In this document: positions 34,400 through 43,076 of the stretch, one piece after another
How positions within the stretch are numbered: the stretch's first letter is position 1
Layout: each line of letters starts with the position of its first letter
DNA from: Evansella sp. LMS18
GTDB lineage: Bacteria > Bacillota > Bacilli > Bacillales > Salisediminibacteriaceae
Direction of reading: 5' to 3'
Length of the DNA stretch: 64,000 bases
NCBI RefSeq assembly: GCF_024362785.1
Contig: NZ_CP093301.1
Coordinates: 2,108,001 to 2,172,000, forward strand
The notes under the pieces: generated by a model
Database searches by the model: none
The model's input: the letters and a program-made list of their open reading frames with translations, nothing else
Told to the model about the DNA's origin: nothing
Translations under genes and position numbers: made by a program

Positions 34400-35761
34400 A
34401 TGCTTAAAAGAAGCATTTACCTGCAAATCGTTGGTACATTTATCAGTATTGTATTAATAAGCTTATTTGTCTCTTTTGTAATTACCTCCTTGTTTTTTCC
34501 GGAAGATACGGGTTTCGAGGAGGAGATTATTGATATTACTACAGGAGTAGCGGGTCTTATAGAGTCGGCGGAAGCGGATCAAATACCTGGGCTTGTTGAG
34601 AGGCTTGGTGAATTTCATTTCAATGTCTTTATTGAAGGGGAAGACGGTCTCGCCTATGCGACAAATAATCCTGGTGTGATTAATGAAGAGGCAGCAGCTG
34701 GTATACAAAGATCAGAGCCGGGCACTCCGTTTGTTTATCAGGATGCTTACACAAGAGTGGGCGGGATGCCAATTGAAATAGGCGGGGAAAACTATACGCT
34801 GTATGTACATGTTGACTACGAGGAAGAAGAACAGGCTGTCAGAAAGGTTATTCTTATCGCACTGCTTCTCGTTTTGGTTACCGGGAGCCTGCTCATCGTA
34901 CTCGCTTCCAGGTACATAGTAGACCCTATCCGGAAATTAACGGAAGCAGCAAAAGAAATGGCAAAAGGGAACTTTTCAACCCGGATAAAAAGCAAGAATG
35001 AAAAAAGCGAAGTTGGGGAACTGATCAGAAGTTTTAACCATATGGCATCTGAAGTAGAGAAAACAGATCAAATGAGAGAAGACTTTGTCAGCAGTGTTTC
35101 CCATGAAATCCAATCGCCCCTGACTTCCATCAGAGGATTTACGAAAGCAATCCGGGACGAAGTGGTGCCGCTGGAGAGCCAGAAAGAATATCTGGATATT
35201 ATTTACCAGGAGACGGAAAGGCTTTCAAGAGTAAGCGAAAGTCTGCTGCAGCTTGCGTCACTTGAGTCGGAGCATTATCCTTTTAACCTGGTCAGCTTCA
35301 GGCTTGATGAGCAAATCAGAAGAGTGGTGCTTGCGACAGAACCGCAGTGGAAAGAAAAAGGCTTAAAGATACATCTGGAACTGGAGCCGGTAAGGGCATC
35401 CGGGGACGAAGATCTCCTCAAACAAGTATGGCTGAATCTGATAAGCAATGCTATTAAATATTCAAAGCAGGGTGGAGTAATCCGGGTTGTTATGCAAAAA
35501 GAAGGCGAAGTGGTCAAGGTAAGTGTGTCTGACACCGGCAAAGGAATACCGGAAACAGCGATCCCTTATTTATTTGAAAGGTTTTTTAAAGTGGATAAGG
35601 CCAGAAGCAGTTCCACAGAAGGAAACGGACTGGGCCTGTCGATTGTCAAAAAAATACTGGAGCTTCATGATGCCTCTATTGCCGTAGACAGCAAAGAAGG
35701 AGAAGGGTCGGTCTTCACGGTTATCTTATACAGAAGTTTTAAAACAACAGGAGAAAAATAA
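34400..35761 (+). CDS. Sensor histidine kinase, HssS-like
   Basis: A 453-aa membrane kinase partnering the preceding regulator. Two membrane helices (about residues 10-32 and 158-178) bracket an extracellular, acidic sensor of about 125 residues. HAMP (about 180-232), the H-box 'SSVSHEIQSPLTSIRGF' (phospho-His) and HATPase_c with N, G1 and G2 boxes ('NLISNAIKYS', 'DTGKGIP', 'GNGLGLSI') follow. The H-box wording resembles HssS. I chose the ATG at 34400, which has GGAGG 8 nt upstream; a longer reading would overlap the regulator. Confidence 0.9.
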   Translation: MLKRSIYLQIVGTFISIVLISLFVSFVITSLFFPEDTGFEEEIIDITTGVAGLIESAEADQIPGLVERLGEFHFNVFIEGEDGLAYATNNPGVINEEAAAGIQRSEPGTPFVYQDAYTRVGGMPIEIGGENYTLYVHVDYEEEEQAVRKVILIALLLVLVTGSLLIVLASRYIVDPIRKLTEAAKEMAKGNFSTRIKSKNEKSEVGELIRSFNHMASEVEKTDQMREDFVSSVSHEIQSPLTSIRGFTKAIRDEVVPLESQKEYLDIIYQETERLSRVSESLLQLASLESEHYPFNLVSFRLDEQIRRVVLATEPQWKEKGLKIHLELEPVRASGDEDLLKQVWLNLISNAIKYSKQGGVIRVVMQKEGEVVKVSVSDTGKGIPETAIPYLFERFFKVDKARSSSTEGNGLGLSIVKKILELHDASIAVDSKEGEGSVFTVILYRSFKTTGEK

Positions 35762-35845
35762 GGTAGTAAAATTTTATTTAATTGCAGATTAATAATGATA
35801 AATTTGGCTAAAAAGATTAATATAGATAGTAGTGAGTATATATTG

Positions 35846-35873
35846 AAAAAAAGCCTTCAGTGAAGGCTTTTTT
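35846..35873 (+). terminator. Terminator of the hssRS-like operon
   Basis: AAAAAAGCCTTC-agt-GAAGGCTTTTTT. It overlaps the upstream extension of the next ORF, which argues that the transporter starts further down. Confidence 0.88.
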
Positions 35874-35913
35874 CATCTTCGATTACATAATTCGGGGTTT
35901 AAGGAGCAATCAA

Positions 35914-36996
35914 ATGTTTCATAATAAACTATTTCAGACAGGGATTGGAATAATAATATTATTTCTGATCATATATCTCGGCACGCTTATTGACTGGCTG
36001 TTTCAGCCTGTTTTAATTCTTGTGCAGACTTTATTTGTCCCGGTGCTCCTTGCAGGGGTGCTGTTTTATTTATTTCGTCCTGTGGTGCGGCTGCTGGACA
36101 GAAAAATTCCCCGTACCCTATCAATTATAATTATCTACCTGGCGTTTACTGGTCTGCTTGTTAGTGTTTTCTCCCTGATTGTCCCGGAAGTAAGGGATCA
36201 ATTTCTCAGTTTGATGGATAATCTGCCAATGGTAATTACAGAAATCCAGATTTTACTGGCGCAGATTCAGCAAAGCGAACTTATCCATCAGCTTGACCTG
36301 ACGGAAAACTTTGTTCTGGAAGATCAGCTTGAACAGCTGGGGAGTATTGTAAACAGTTTTGTAAGGGGGGTCACTACAAACGTAGTAAGTTTTCTCGGCG
36401 CGGTTGTTAGTTTTCTCCTATTGTTTTTTATCGTACCGTTTATCCTTTTCTATATGCTTAAAGAAGGAGAAAAGTTTCCTGAGCGGATCATCCAGTTTTT
36501 TAACCGAAACCAGCAGGATGAGGTCAGGAAAATTATGCATGCCCTTGATGAGAAACTAAGCTCTTATATAAAAGGAGTTTTAATTGTCTGCTCTTTTATC
36601 GGAGTCCTATGTTATATCTCCTTCACCATTATTGGGCTGGACTACGCGTTGATTCTGGCGCTGATCGCCATGGTAACCAACGTCATCCCATATCTTGGGC
36701 CATGGATAGGAGCTGTGCCTGCCGTCATAGTAGGACTGCTTCATTCTCCATTTATGGCACTGCTCGTTATCATAGTCATAGTCATTGTTCAGCAGCTCGA
36801 AAGCATTCTGATTCAGCCTCAGGTCATGGGCAAGCAGATGAAAATGCATCCGGTAACTGTATTGTTCCTCGTACTGGTGGCTGGGCGGTTTGCCGGAATA
36901 GTAGGCATGATTCTTGCTGTACCTGCTTATGCAGTAGGGAAGGTAATCGTCTCCCACTTATACCGGATATGGAAGCTGCGGCAGCAGGAAGCATAG
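35914..36996 (+). CDS. AI-2E family transporter (YtvI/TqsA-like)
   Basis: A 360-aa membrane protein with about eight hydrophobic segments, including the family pattern of helix pairs separated by a long amphipathic region (residues 100-160) and 'ALIAMVTNVIPYLGPWIGAVPA' near residue 260. Members export autoinducer-2 or act as Na+(Li+)/H+ antiporters in halophilic bacilli; substrate cannot be told here. Start at 35914 because AAGGAGC lies 7 nt upstream and the terminator of the kinase gene overlaps any longer form. Confidence 0.85.
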   Translation: MFHNKLFQTGIGIIILFLIIYLGTLIDWLFQPVLILVQTLFVPVLLAGVLFYLFRPVVRLLDRKIPRTLSIIIIYLAFTGLLVSVFSLIVPEVRDQFLSLMDNLPMVITEIQILLAQIQQSELIHQLDLTENFVLEDQLEQLGSIVNSFVRGVTTNVVSFLGAVVSFLLLFFIVPFILFYMLKEGEKFPERIIQFFNRNQQDEVRKIMHALDEKLSSYIKGVLIVCSFIGVLCYISFTIIGLDYALILALIAMVTNVIPYLGPWIGAVPAVIVGLLHSPFMALLVIIVIVIVQQLESILIQPQVMGKQMKMHPVTVLFLVLVAGRFAGIVGMILAVPAYAVGKVIVSHLYRIWKLRQQEA

Positions 36997-37397
36997 CATC
37001 CCTATAAGACAAAGCAACAGAAGCGGGAGAGTATTAAGCAAACGTTTAGCGGGGAACTGAGAATTTATCGCTCTGTTAGTGGCTAATGTTGATTATTAGT
37101 ATACAGTGATTATTACGAAAGACACGAGCCTGAAGCTGCAGTGTAAATCGAACAACAAAGTAACATAACATTATAAGAAAATGTATTAAATTTAAAATCT
37201 TAAATTATTCAATTGTAAAAAAATCTGTAATTGTTTTTGAGTTCATAATTAGTTCATAAAAATGATTTATAATAAAAAGAAGATAAGGGCAAGCCTAAAA
37301 AAAAGCCAGGGCTGAGCAGGCGAGCTGATTTTTTCTCCCTTGAAGGCACGAGGAAACAGCCGCCTATCCCGGGCAAAAATAAAGAGGTGTGTTGCTA
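36997..37397. other. Intergenic region with HssR-type promoter and GC-rich leader
   Basis: No gene. An HssR-type promoter lies at 37241-37273. The transcript would begin with about 110 nt containing GC-rich complementary segments (GGGCAAGCC, AAGCCAGGGCTGAGCAGGCGAGC, AGCCGCCTATCCCGGGC) that could fold, but I could not match it to a known riboswitch. Confidence 0.5.
37241..37273 (+). promoter_or_regulatory. Second HssR-type box and promoter
   Basis: TTCATAatTAGTTCATAAA (TTCATA at 37242 and 37253) is followed after 7 nt by the -10 TATAAT (37268-37273). It shares 17 of 20 bases and identical spacing with the hssRS-like operon promoter, so both promoters are probably switched by the same regulator. 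Confidence 0.68.
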
Positions 37398-37598
37398 ATG
37401 GATTTCACCGACATACACAAATATGGCCCCTCCGCTGAGAAGCCGGCAGTTCCCAACATGATAAGCTCTGCCGGACAGGAAAGAGGGTACCAGAAAAAGT
37501 CTGTACAACAAATTATCAGTAAGCTGCAGGGACAGGGTGTTCACGCTGAGCTTTGTAAAAGAAACAAGTTCAGTCCTGAACAAACTGACTGGCCGTAA
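37398..37598 (+). CDS. Small protein of unknown function, likely under HssR-type control
   Basis: A 66-aa hydrophilic protein with one Cys, Lys/Gln-rich in the middle ('QKKSVQQIISKLQGQGVHAELCKRNKF'). I know no family like it. The ATG at 37398 has AGAGGTGT 8 nt upstream; GTG and TTG codons just ahead are less well placed. A terminator follows at 37671. It is a monocistronic unit under a promoter that looks like that of the two-component system 3.5 kb upstream, so it may be that system's effector. Confidence 0.55.
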   Translation: MDFTDIHKYGPSAEKPAVPNMISSAGQERGYQKKSVQQIISKLQGQGVHAELCKRNKFSPEQTDWP

Positions 37599-37670
37599 GA
37601 AGGGAAAAAAGATACTTCAGATTGCAACAGTATAGAGTTTTCCGGAAGCTCTCGGAGCAGGTGCCGGAGG

Positions 37671-37700
37671 AAGCTTGTCTCGCCTGGGGACAGGCTTTTT
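37671..37700 (+). terminator. Terminator of the 66-aa gene
   Basis: AAGCTTGTC and GACAGGCTT arms followed by TTTTG. Confidence 0.65.
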
Positions 37701-37881
37701 GTATGCATGCAGGTATACGAAGAATTCTATCCGTATGTCCACACATAAGAAGCAATCACATGAGTTGAGGAGGAACCTGGACTTTATATATATACGGACA
37801 GAATAAAAAGGACTATCAAGAAAATTTCTGTCTGAAAAGCCTGGGTCAAATGGAAAGGAAAGCTTAGTAGCAGAAATTTTC

Positions 37882-38058
37882 CTAATATAAGTTATTTTTA
37901 TATTTGGACTGATACTCATTCAGGAGCTTGTCCAGTTGCTGGCTGCAATCTACAACCCTTGGGTCTGTAAAGCTGCGCTTCTTTGCGTTAACGTACATTT
38001 TCCTTTGTTTAATCTTAATTTGAGTTAACAGGGTATACTTTTTTAAGATAGTTACCAT
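37882..38058 (-). CDS. Spo0E-like aspartyl-phosphate phosphatase (short gene)
   Basis: A 58-aa protein missed by length cut-offs. The C-terminal half has the Spo0E family signature SxxLD as 'CSQQLDKLLNEYQ'. The N-terminal half is very basic (many Lys/Arg). GGCGGAG lies 6 nt before the ATG. It would dephosphorylate Spo0A~P or a related regulator. It is the second Spo0E-like gene in the window (with 17031-17204). Nothing else is seen between 37700 and its stop. Confidence 0.7.
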   Translation of the reverse strand: MVTILKKYTLLTQIKIKQRKMYVNAKKRSFTDPRVVDCSQQLDKLLNEYQSKYKNNLY

Positions 38059-38330
38059 ATTAGTCTCCGCCTTTATTTATACTTTGATTTGTTAAATTAA
38101 TAACAGAGTACCATAATTATCATCATATAATATTCCACCGAAAGTTATTGTAGAAATTTGTCTAAGGTAAAAATTTAGTTAAAAGTCCTAGTAAAACAGG
38201 CATTGTGGAAATTTTGATTGCAGCCGGGAAGCGTATTTGATGTGCTTTTGGCGTGCTTGAGCTTATGAAAAAAAAAGAGAGGAGTTGCAATAAGCGTGTA
38301 TAGCTAGCCTGTTGGATGAAAAAGTTCCTC

Positions 38331-38690
38331 GCATGCCCGCTTGAGGAAAAATTGAAAGCAAGCGGTAACGCAAGGTCGTCTCGCATACCCGCTTGAGGAA
38401 AAATTGAAAGCAAACGGTAACGCGAGGTCGTCTTGCATGCCCGCTCGAGAGAAAATAGATAGCAAGCGGTAACACAAGAGAGTCTCGCATGCCCGCTTGA
38501 GGAAAAATAGATAGCAAGCGGTAACGCAAGATCGTCTTGCATGCCCGCTCGAGAGAAAATAGATAGCAAGCGGTAACGCAAGGTTGTCTCGCATACCCGC
38601 TTGAGGAAAAATTGAAAGCAAGCGGTAACGCGAGGTCGTCTTGCATGCCCGCTCGAGAGAAAATCCATAGAAAGCTGGCACGTAAGAATA
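38331..38690. repeat. Seven-copy 52-bp tandem repeat array
   Basis: Units start at 38331, 38383, 38435, 38487, 38539, 38591 and 38643, an exact 52-bp period without any indel. Each unit begins GCATGCCCGC (or GCATACCCGC) and contains a hairpin CCGCTTG/CAAGCGG. Two sub-types exist: TTGAGGAAAAATTGAAAGC and TCGAGAGAAAATAGATAGC, partly alternating; unit 4 is a hybrid. All three minus frames stay open, but as 52 is not a multiple of three this is not a repeat protein. The flanks (38059-38330 and 38691-38737) hold no gene. Confidence 0.92.
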
Positions 38691-38737
38691 GCAATTGAGT
38701 AATCTTGCATCCTCACAATCAATCTCCCAATACACCA

Positions 38738-39517
38738 TCAAACTAAAAACTCATTAATAGCCTGAATACACTTTTTTTCCTCTTCAAAATGGATCATATG
38801 GCCGGATTTTTCAAAAAGGAGGAACTCTCCGCCGGGAATAAGGGCAGCTGTTTCCTGCCCCAGCTCAGGTGGATTGATTTTATCGTCTTTTCCGGAGAGT
38901 ACGAGCGTCGGAACTGGCAGCTCTTTTAAATCCTCTGTGAGATCAAACCCCTTTAATGCATTGCTTGCTGCCATTCTTTGAGCAGATGTGAGACCGGGGG
39001 AAAACCTCTTTAAAAGCATAGGCTTTATTTTTTTCAAAAAGGAAGTTCCCGGAGAGAACAACTGTCTGGATAGTATCCGGCCAAGCTTGATTTCGGACAA
39101 CTCACTTAAGCTTAGGCCGTGCCCCTTAAGGAATTCTTCTACAGAGGATCCTGCTCCGTGGGACTTAGGGGCAATTAAGATAATCTTGTTAAACAGGTCT
39201 GGAGACAGAATTGCTGTCTGCTGGACAATGTAGCTTCCCATCGAGAACCCTATGACATTAACTTTCCCCAGCCCATAATGGCCGAGAATCGACTTCAAAT
39301 CTTCTGAATGATCCTTCAGTCTGTAGCTTCCCGGTTTTTCACTCCGGCCATGGCCCCGGCAGTCATAAGCGATGACTTTATACTTTTTCTTTAATCCGTT
39401 GACTACTGGAAGCATCGATGCGTGGGAGGAATGAAGGCCATGCAGGACAACAACAGGTTCCCCGGCACCGTATATTCTCACAAAAAGCTTTACTCCGTTG
39501 ACCTTAACATAAGCCAT
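38738..39517 (-). CDS. Alpha/beta hydrolase
   Basis: A 259-aa serine hydrolase. The nucleophile elbow is 'GFSMGS' (about residue 94), the oxyanion region 'VLHGLHSS' is near residue 30, an acidic residue sits in 'SGKDDKINP', and the catalytic His is in 'SGHMIHFE' near the C-terminus. This is the common fold of esterases, haloperoxidases and lactonases; the substrate is open. No signal peptide. The ATG follows GAGGAGGAGAGC. Confidence 0.85.
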   Translation of the reverse strand: MAYVKVNGVKLFVRIYGAGEPVVVLHGLHSSHASMLPVVNGLKKKYKVIAYDCRGHGRSEKPGSYRLKDHSEDLKSILGHYGLGKVNVIGFSMGSYIVQQTAILSPDLFNKIILIAPKSHGAGSSVEEFLKGHGLSLSELSEIKLGRILSRQLFSPGTSFLKKIKPMLLKRFSPGLTSAQRMAASNALKGFDLTEDLKELPVPTLVLSGKDDKINPPELGQETAALIPGGEFLLFEKSGHMIHFEEEKKCIQAINEFLV

Positions 39518-39613
39518 ACACAGCTCTCCTCCTCAAACTGAACTATTTAAGCCAAGGGTAACTGAGAGAGGATCTAAAGGCAATCGCTTTCTTGTGTAAA
39601 AATTAAACAAACG

Positions 39614-39771
39614 TTTATCCCGATGTAACCGTCCGTAAAACTCCCGCCTCAAAACATGGGTGGAGGCGAAGATGTTTAGGCGGGAGATAACGGACGCTAG
39701 CATCCCGATTGGTTCAACTAAAAATCAGTGGGGGATGAACAAAACTCCCACTGATTGAAGGTTCACTTTAT
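39614..39771 (+). repeat. Structured dispersed repeat, copy C (best preserved)
   Basis: Bounded by TTTAT on both sides. The first hairpin is nearly perfect: CGTCCGTaaaACTCCCGCCT with AGGCGGGAGataACGGACG, inner AAAACAT/ATGTTT. The second pairs AATCAGTGGG with CCCACTGATT; relative to copy A (AATCATTG/CAATGATT) the T-A pair has become G-C, a compensatory change. The segment 39518-39613 holds nothing else. Confidence 0.85.
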
Positions 39772-39863
39772 TTAGAAGGGGAAGTTCGCTTAAATACTGT
39801 AACTAGTGAAGCGGCGCATGGTAAAATTATAGCAACAGGAAGGGCAGTCAGGAGGGGAACACG

Positions 39864-40709
39864 ATTACTGATTATAATAAATATGAGAAAAATGAGGACA
39901 AACAGGATAAGCCGGAAAGGCAGGAAGAGCTGTTTTTTGATGGTGAAAGATATTATACAAAAGAGGAGTTTTTTAACCCACCTGAAGACGAGGAACAAGA
40001 AGTCCTTAAGCCGAAAAAACAAAGAAAATGGATAAAGGCAACGATTGCCTCCATTGTAGCTGTTGCGATGCTGAGCAGTGTTTTAAGCATGTGGCCCCAG
40101 CTGTTTAACTTTGATACGGTTGAATTCTTAGCTGTTTCGAGAGAGCTTTCGCAAAATGAAGACGTTCAGTTATATAAAGAGTCCGTAGTGGTGGTAAGAG
40201 CAGGAGACAGTAAAGGGACAGGCTTTTACTTCTCCGAGGACGGCTACATTATGACGAACCATCATGTAATAGAAGATGCTCCGGAAATTCTCGTTGTTTT
40301 TGACGGCGGGGAAAGCCATCTTGCGGAAGTAGTTTCAAGCGATCCTGATATTGATATTTCAGTACTCCGGATCAACCCTGAAGATACCGAACGGCCTGCT
40401 CTGGAATTTACTGATACATGGGAGCCGGATATGCCGGTTTATATCATAGGAAACCCGCTGCTCTTTAATTATATAGCCAATAAAGGAGAAGTAATCGGCC
40501 TCAGGCCTGACCATGGCCAGGGTACCCCGATGCTGATGCTTGACGCTCCCATTTATAAGGGGAACAGCGGCAGTCCTGTCATAAATCATGAAGGTGAAGT
40601 AGTGGCAGTTGTTTATGCTACTACGAGGATAGAACACGGCGGATCGAGACAACGGGTTGGGCTTGCGGTTCCGACAGAGTATTTTGCAGAATACCTGGAA
40701 GGTCAGTAA
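39864..40709 (+). CDS. Membrane-anchored trypsin-like serine protease, apparent ATT start
   Basis: A 281-aa HtrA-like protease without a PDZ domain. The reading frame runs open from a TAA at 39822, but it contains no ATG, GTG or TTG before an internal ATG at 40068, which sits inside the membrane helix and has no ribosome binding site. AGGAGGGG (39850-39857) points to ATT at 39864 with 8-nt spacing after AGGAGG. This start gives an acidic cytoplasmic N-terminus of 55 residues, a helix (about 57-78) and an outer protease domain: His124 in 'TNHHVIED', Asp in 'DPDIDISVL', Ser in 'KGNSGSP'. An ACG at 39861 is an alternative start. Confidence 0.75.
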   Translation: MTDYNKYEKNEDKQDKPERQEELFFDGERYYTKEEFFNPPEDEEQEVLKPKKQRKWIKATIASIVAVAMLSSVLSMWPQLFNFDTVEFLAVSRELSQNEDVQLYKESVVVVRAGDSKGTGFYFSEDGYIMTNHHVIEDAPEILVVFDGGESHLAEVVSSDPDIDISVLRINPEDTERPALEFTDTWEPDMPVYIIGNPLLFNYIANKGEVIGLRPDHGQGTPMLMLDAPIYKGNSGSPVINHEGEVVAVVYATTRIEHGGSRQRVGLAVPTEYFAEYLEGQ

Positions 40710-40754
40710 ATAACACTGCTGGCTCATCCCATAAATCGATCCTCGGAAAATAAC

Positions 40755-40797
40755 GAAGGTAACCAGAATATACTCTGGTTGCCTTCGTGGAGTTTTC
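40755..40797 (+). terminator. Terminator of the protease gene
   Basis: CGAAGGTAACCAGA/TCTGGTTGCCTTCG, 14-bp stem (one mismatch), followed by a weaker T-rich tail. Confidence 0.75.
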
Positions 40798-40904
40798 GGA
40801 ATTTTCTTTTTCCGGCGGTCGTCTGTAATTATTAAGCAAATATAAAGATTGAAAAAATACATACATACCGGAGCTATAATGAAGACAGAAAGAAGGTATT
40901 AAAG

Positions 40905-41618
40905 ATGAAGTTACCACAGCAAAATATTCTCATTGTGGAAGATGACCTGGAAATTGCCCGCATTGTTGCTGATCATCTCCGGAAAGCAGGCTTCCATACT
41001 GTCTGGGCGTCAACTGGAAAGGAAGGCTGGGAAGAATTTAAGCGGACACCGGTTGACCTGGTACTTGTTGATCTTATGATGCCAGAAATGGATGGCTTCA
41101 GCCTTTCCAGGATGATCCGGCTGGAAAGCGATGTTCCTCTTCTCATTATCAGTGCCAAACATGAAGACGAAAATAAAGTGCTTGGTCTGGATTCAGGGGC
41201 TGACGATTATATAACAAAGCCATTCAGCCTGGAGGAGCTTACTGCAAGGGTTAACTCCCACTTAAGAAGGTACAGGCGCTATGAAAATGGAGGAGAAGGA
41301 GGCCGGAAAACGAGCTACCTGCATGGCCTCACAATCGATTATTCTAACAGGCTTGTCCTGCTGGAAGGCGAACAGGTTCTTCTGACGGCCAAGGAGCTTG
41401 AACTGTTGTTTTTGCTGGCTAAAAATCCTTTCCGCACCTTTTCTAAACCAGAGCTATACGAGCATATCTGGCAGCAGGAAGATATGAGCGGCAATAATAC
41501 TGTTACTGTGCATGTTAAGGGCCTCCGCTCCAAACTGAAGGATGAAAGCAAGTCGCCAAAGTTTATTCAGACAGTGTGGGGTTCAGGGTACCGGTTTATT
41601 GGCGAGGAAACGACATGA
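40905..41618 (+). CDS. OmpR-family response regulator
   Basis: A 237-aa regulator. The receiver (1-118) has 'VEDDLEI', the phospho-Asp in 'LVLVDLMMPEMDG' and the Lys in 'ITKPFSL'. The winged helix covers about 140-235. Promoter targets cannot be named. Its stop overlaps the kinase start (ATGA), and the lipoprotein follows, so the three genes form one operon. AGAAAGG lies upstream of the ATG. Confidence 0.9.
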   Translation: MKLPQQNILIVEDDLEIARIVADHLRKAGFHTVWASTGKEGWEEFKRTPVDLVLVDLMMPEMDGFSLSRMIRLESDVPLLIISAKHEDENKVLGLDSGADDYITKPFSLEELTARVNSHLRRYRRYENGGEGGRKTSYLHGLTIDYSNRLVLLEGEQVLLTAKELELLFLLAKNPFRTFSKPELYEHIWQQEDMSGNNTVTVHVKGLRSKLKDESKSPKFIQTVWGSGYRFIGEETT

Positions 41619-43075
41619 AGATTCGTTCCTGGCTTATGATCAGCTACTTTCTCGTCATGGTTCTTCCTATTGCTGCTCTGTACGGAATCTATGTGAGCCT
41701 GAGCAATTACGACCAGAAACAAAGCTTTATGGAATATGTGGATGTATCGCAGCTGTTTTCACAGCTTGCCCCGAAGCTCGCAGAAGCATCTCTATACCAG
41801 ACGAACCCTCCTGCAGACTATGAACCGGTAAATCAGCTTACAGACGAATCCCTTCAGGTTACATTGTACAGGCATGACGGATTAAAGCTCTATTCTTCCC
41901 TGGAAACTCCGGAACAGAGTTATTTTTTCTCAGCGGAACCTGATCAGCTGTATCAGGGGCTGAATGAGATTCAGATGAATCACCGGACATATTCCTTAAA
42001 GAAACCAGTTTTCCAGGATGGGTCAGTGGTTGGCATTTATGAAATCGTGAAAGGCCGGGAAGAGTGGCTTCAGGGAGTTAATGAGCGAACATCTTCTTTA
42101 TTTATCATTTTCAGTGGAATATTTTTAATTATTTATGTGGTCGTTATCATCCTTCTTCACCGAAAGCTGAACCGGCCGCTGGAAAAGCTTCGGTTGAAAA
42201 TGAATGCTTTCGCCCAGGGGCACCCCGTTGAAACGGAGTCGAAGAGATCCGGTGACGAAATTGGCGAGCTGATGGCCCACTTCGATGAGATGCGTCTCCA
42301 GATTGACAGCGCAAGGAAGGAATTACTGAAACAGCAGCAGGAGAAGGAGTTTATTGTAGCTTCTTTATCACATGACCTGAAAACACCCCTTACCGTCATT
42401 CAGGCATATACCGAGGCACTTGACGGAGGGAAGCTTTCCCCGGAAGAGCGCGGGGAATACAAAGCGGTTTTATTCGATAAACTGCACTATATGAAACAGA
42501 TGCTTGATGATCTGGTAATGTATAATGCCCTGAGCTCCGCGAGGCTTAATATGGAGTTCGTGCAGGTGGACGGGGAAGAATTTTTTGACATGCTTTTGTC
42601 CGGCTACGAAGAAGCTGCAGCAGCAAAAGGAATTAACTTAACAGTTGAGCAGGCAGTATCAGGAACATATTCCGTTGATGTGAAACAGATGATCAGGGTT
42701 GCAGACAACCTTGCAGGGAACGCCCTGAGGCATACCGATGCCGGGGCTAAGCTGTGGATTGGGGCTGCCTCTGAAAATAAGCATTTACCAGAGTGGGTTT
42801 TCCCAGCAATAAAAGAAGAGCTGGAATTATGGCGGCAGAACGGGACAGTATTTATGTTTCAGAATGAAGGAGAAGCTGTTCCAGAAGCATGGCTGGAGCG
42901 CATTTTTGAACCATTTGTCCAGGGGGAAGATACGAGGGGAAAAGGTGGAAGCTCGGGTCTCGGCCTTAATATCTCTAAGATGATCATGGAGCTTCATGGC
43001 GGGGAAATACGCATTTGGTCAAAAGAGGGCTATGGCACTCTTGCTGCCTGCCGCCTTGAGGAAAGGAATGGATAG
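41615..43075 (+). CDS. Sensor histidine kinase
   Basis: A 486-aa membrane kinase with two helices (about residues 5-27 and 165-187) around an outer sensor of about 135 residues. HAMP, the H-box 'VASLSHDLKTPLTVIQAY' (phospho-His), and HATPase_c ('NLAGNALRH', 'SSGLGLNISKMI') follow. The ATG overlaps the regulator stop codon as ATGA, indicating coupled translation. The helix-loop-helix domain spacing is typical of envelope-stress kinases, but the signal is unknown. Confidence 0.9.
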   Translation: MKIRSWLMISYFLVMVLPIAALYGIYVSLSNYDQKQSFMEYVDVSQLFSQLAPKLAEASLYQTNPPADYEPVNQLTDESLQVTLYRHDGLKLYSSLETPEQSYFFSAEPDQLYQGLNEIQMNHRTYSLKKPVFQDGSVVGIYEIVKGREEWLQGVNERTSSLFIIFSGIFLIIYVVVIILLHRKLNRPLEKLRLKMNAFAQGHPVETESKRSGDEIGELMAHFDEMRLQIDSARKELLKQQQEKEFIVASLSHDLKTPLTVIQAYTEALDGGKLSPEERGEYKAVLFDKLHYMKQMLDDLVMYNALSSARLNMEFVQVDGEEFFDMLLSGYEEAAAAKGINLTVEQAVSGTYSVDVKQMIRVADNLAGNALRHTDAGAKLWIGAASENKHLPEWVFPAIKEELELWRQNGTVFMFQNEGEAVPEAWLERIFEPFVQGEDTRGKGGSSGLGLNISKMIMELHGGEIRIWSKEGYGTLAACRLEERNG

Positions 43076-43076
43076 G

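Noticed and set aside
37280-37397. Riboswitch before the 66-aa gene
   Set aside because: The GC-rich leader can fold, but I could not match it to the core of any riboswitch class I know.
38331-38690. CRISPR array
   Set aside because: The units are contiguous and nearly identical over their full length, with no unique spacers, and no cas gene is nearby.
38162-38741. Three overlapping minus-strand ORFs of 143-186 codons in different frames
   Set aside because: They only reflect the 52-bp tandem array. The repeat unit is not a multiple of three, there is no ribosome binding site, and the translations are the same words permuted through frames.
39768-40022. 84-codon minus-strand ORF rich in Phe and Leu
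   Set aside because: It is the antisense reading of the AT-rich, acidic N-terminal coding region of the protease and has no ribosome binding site.
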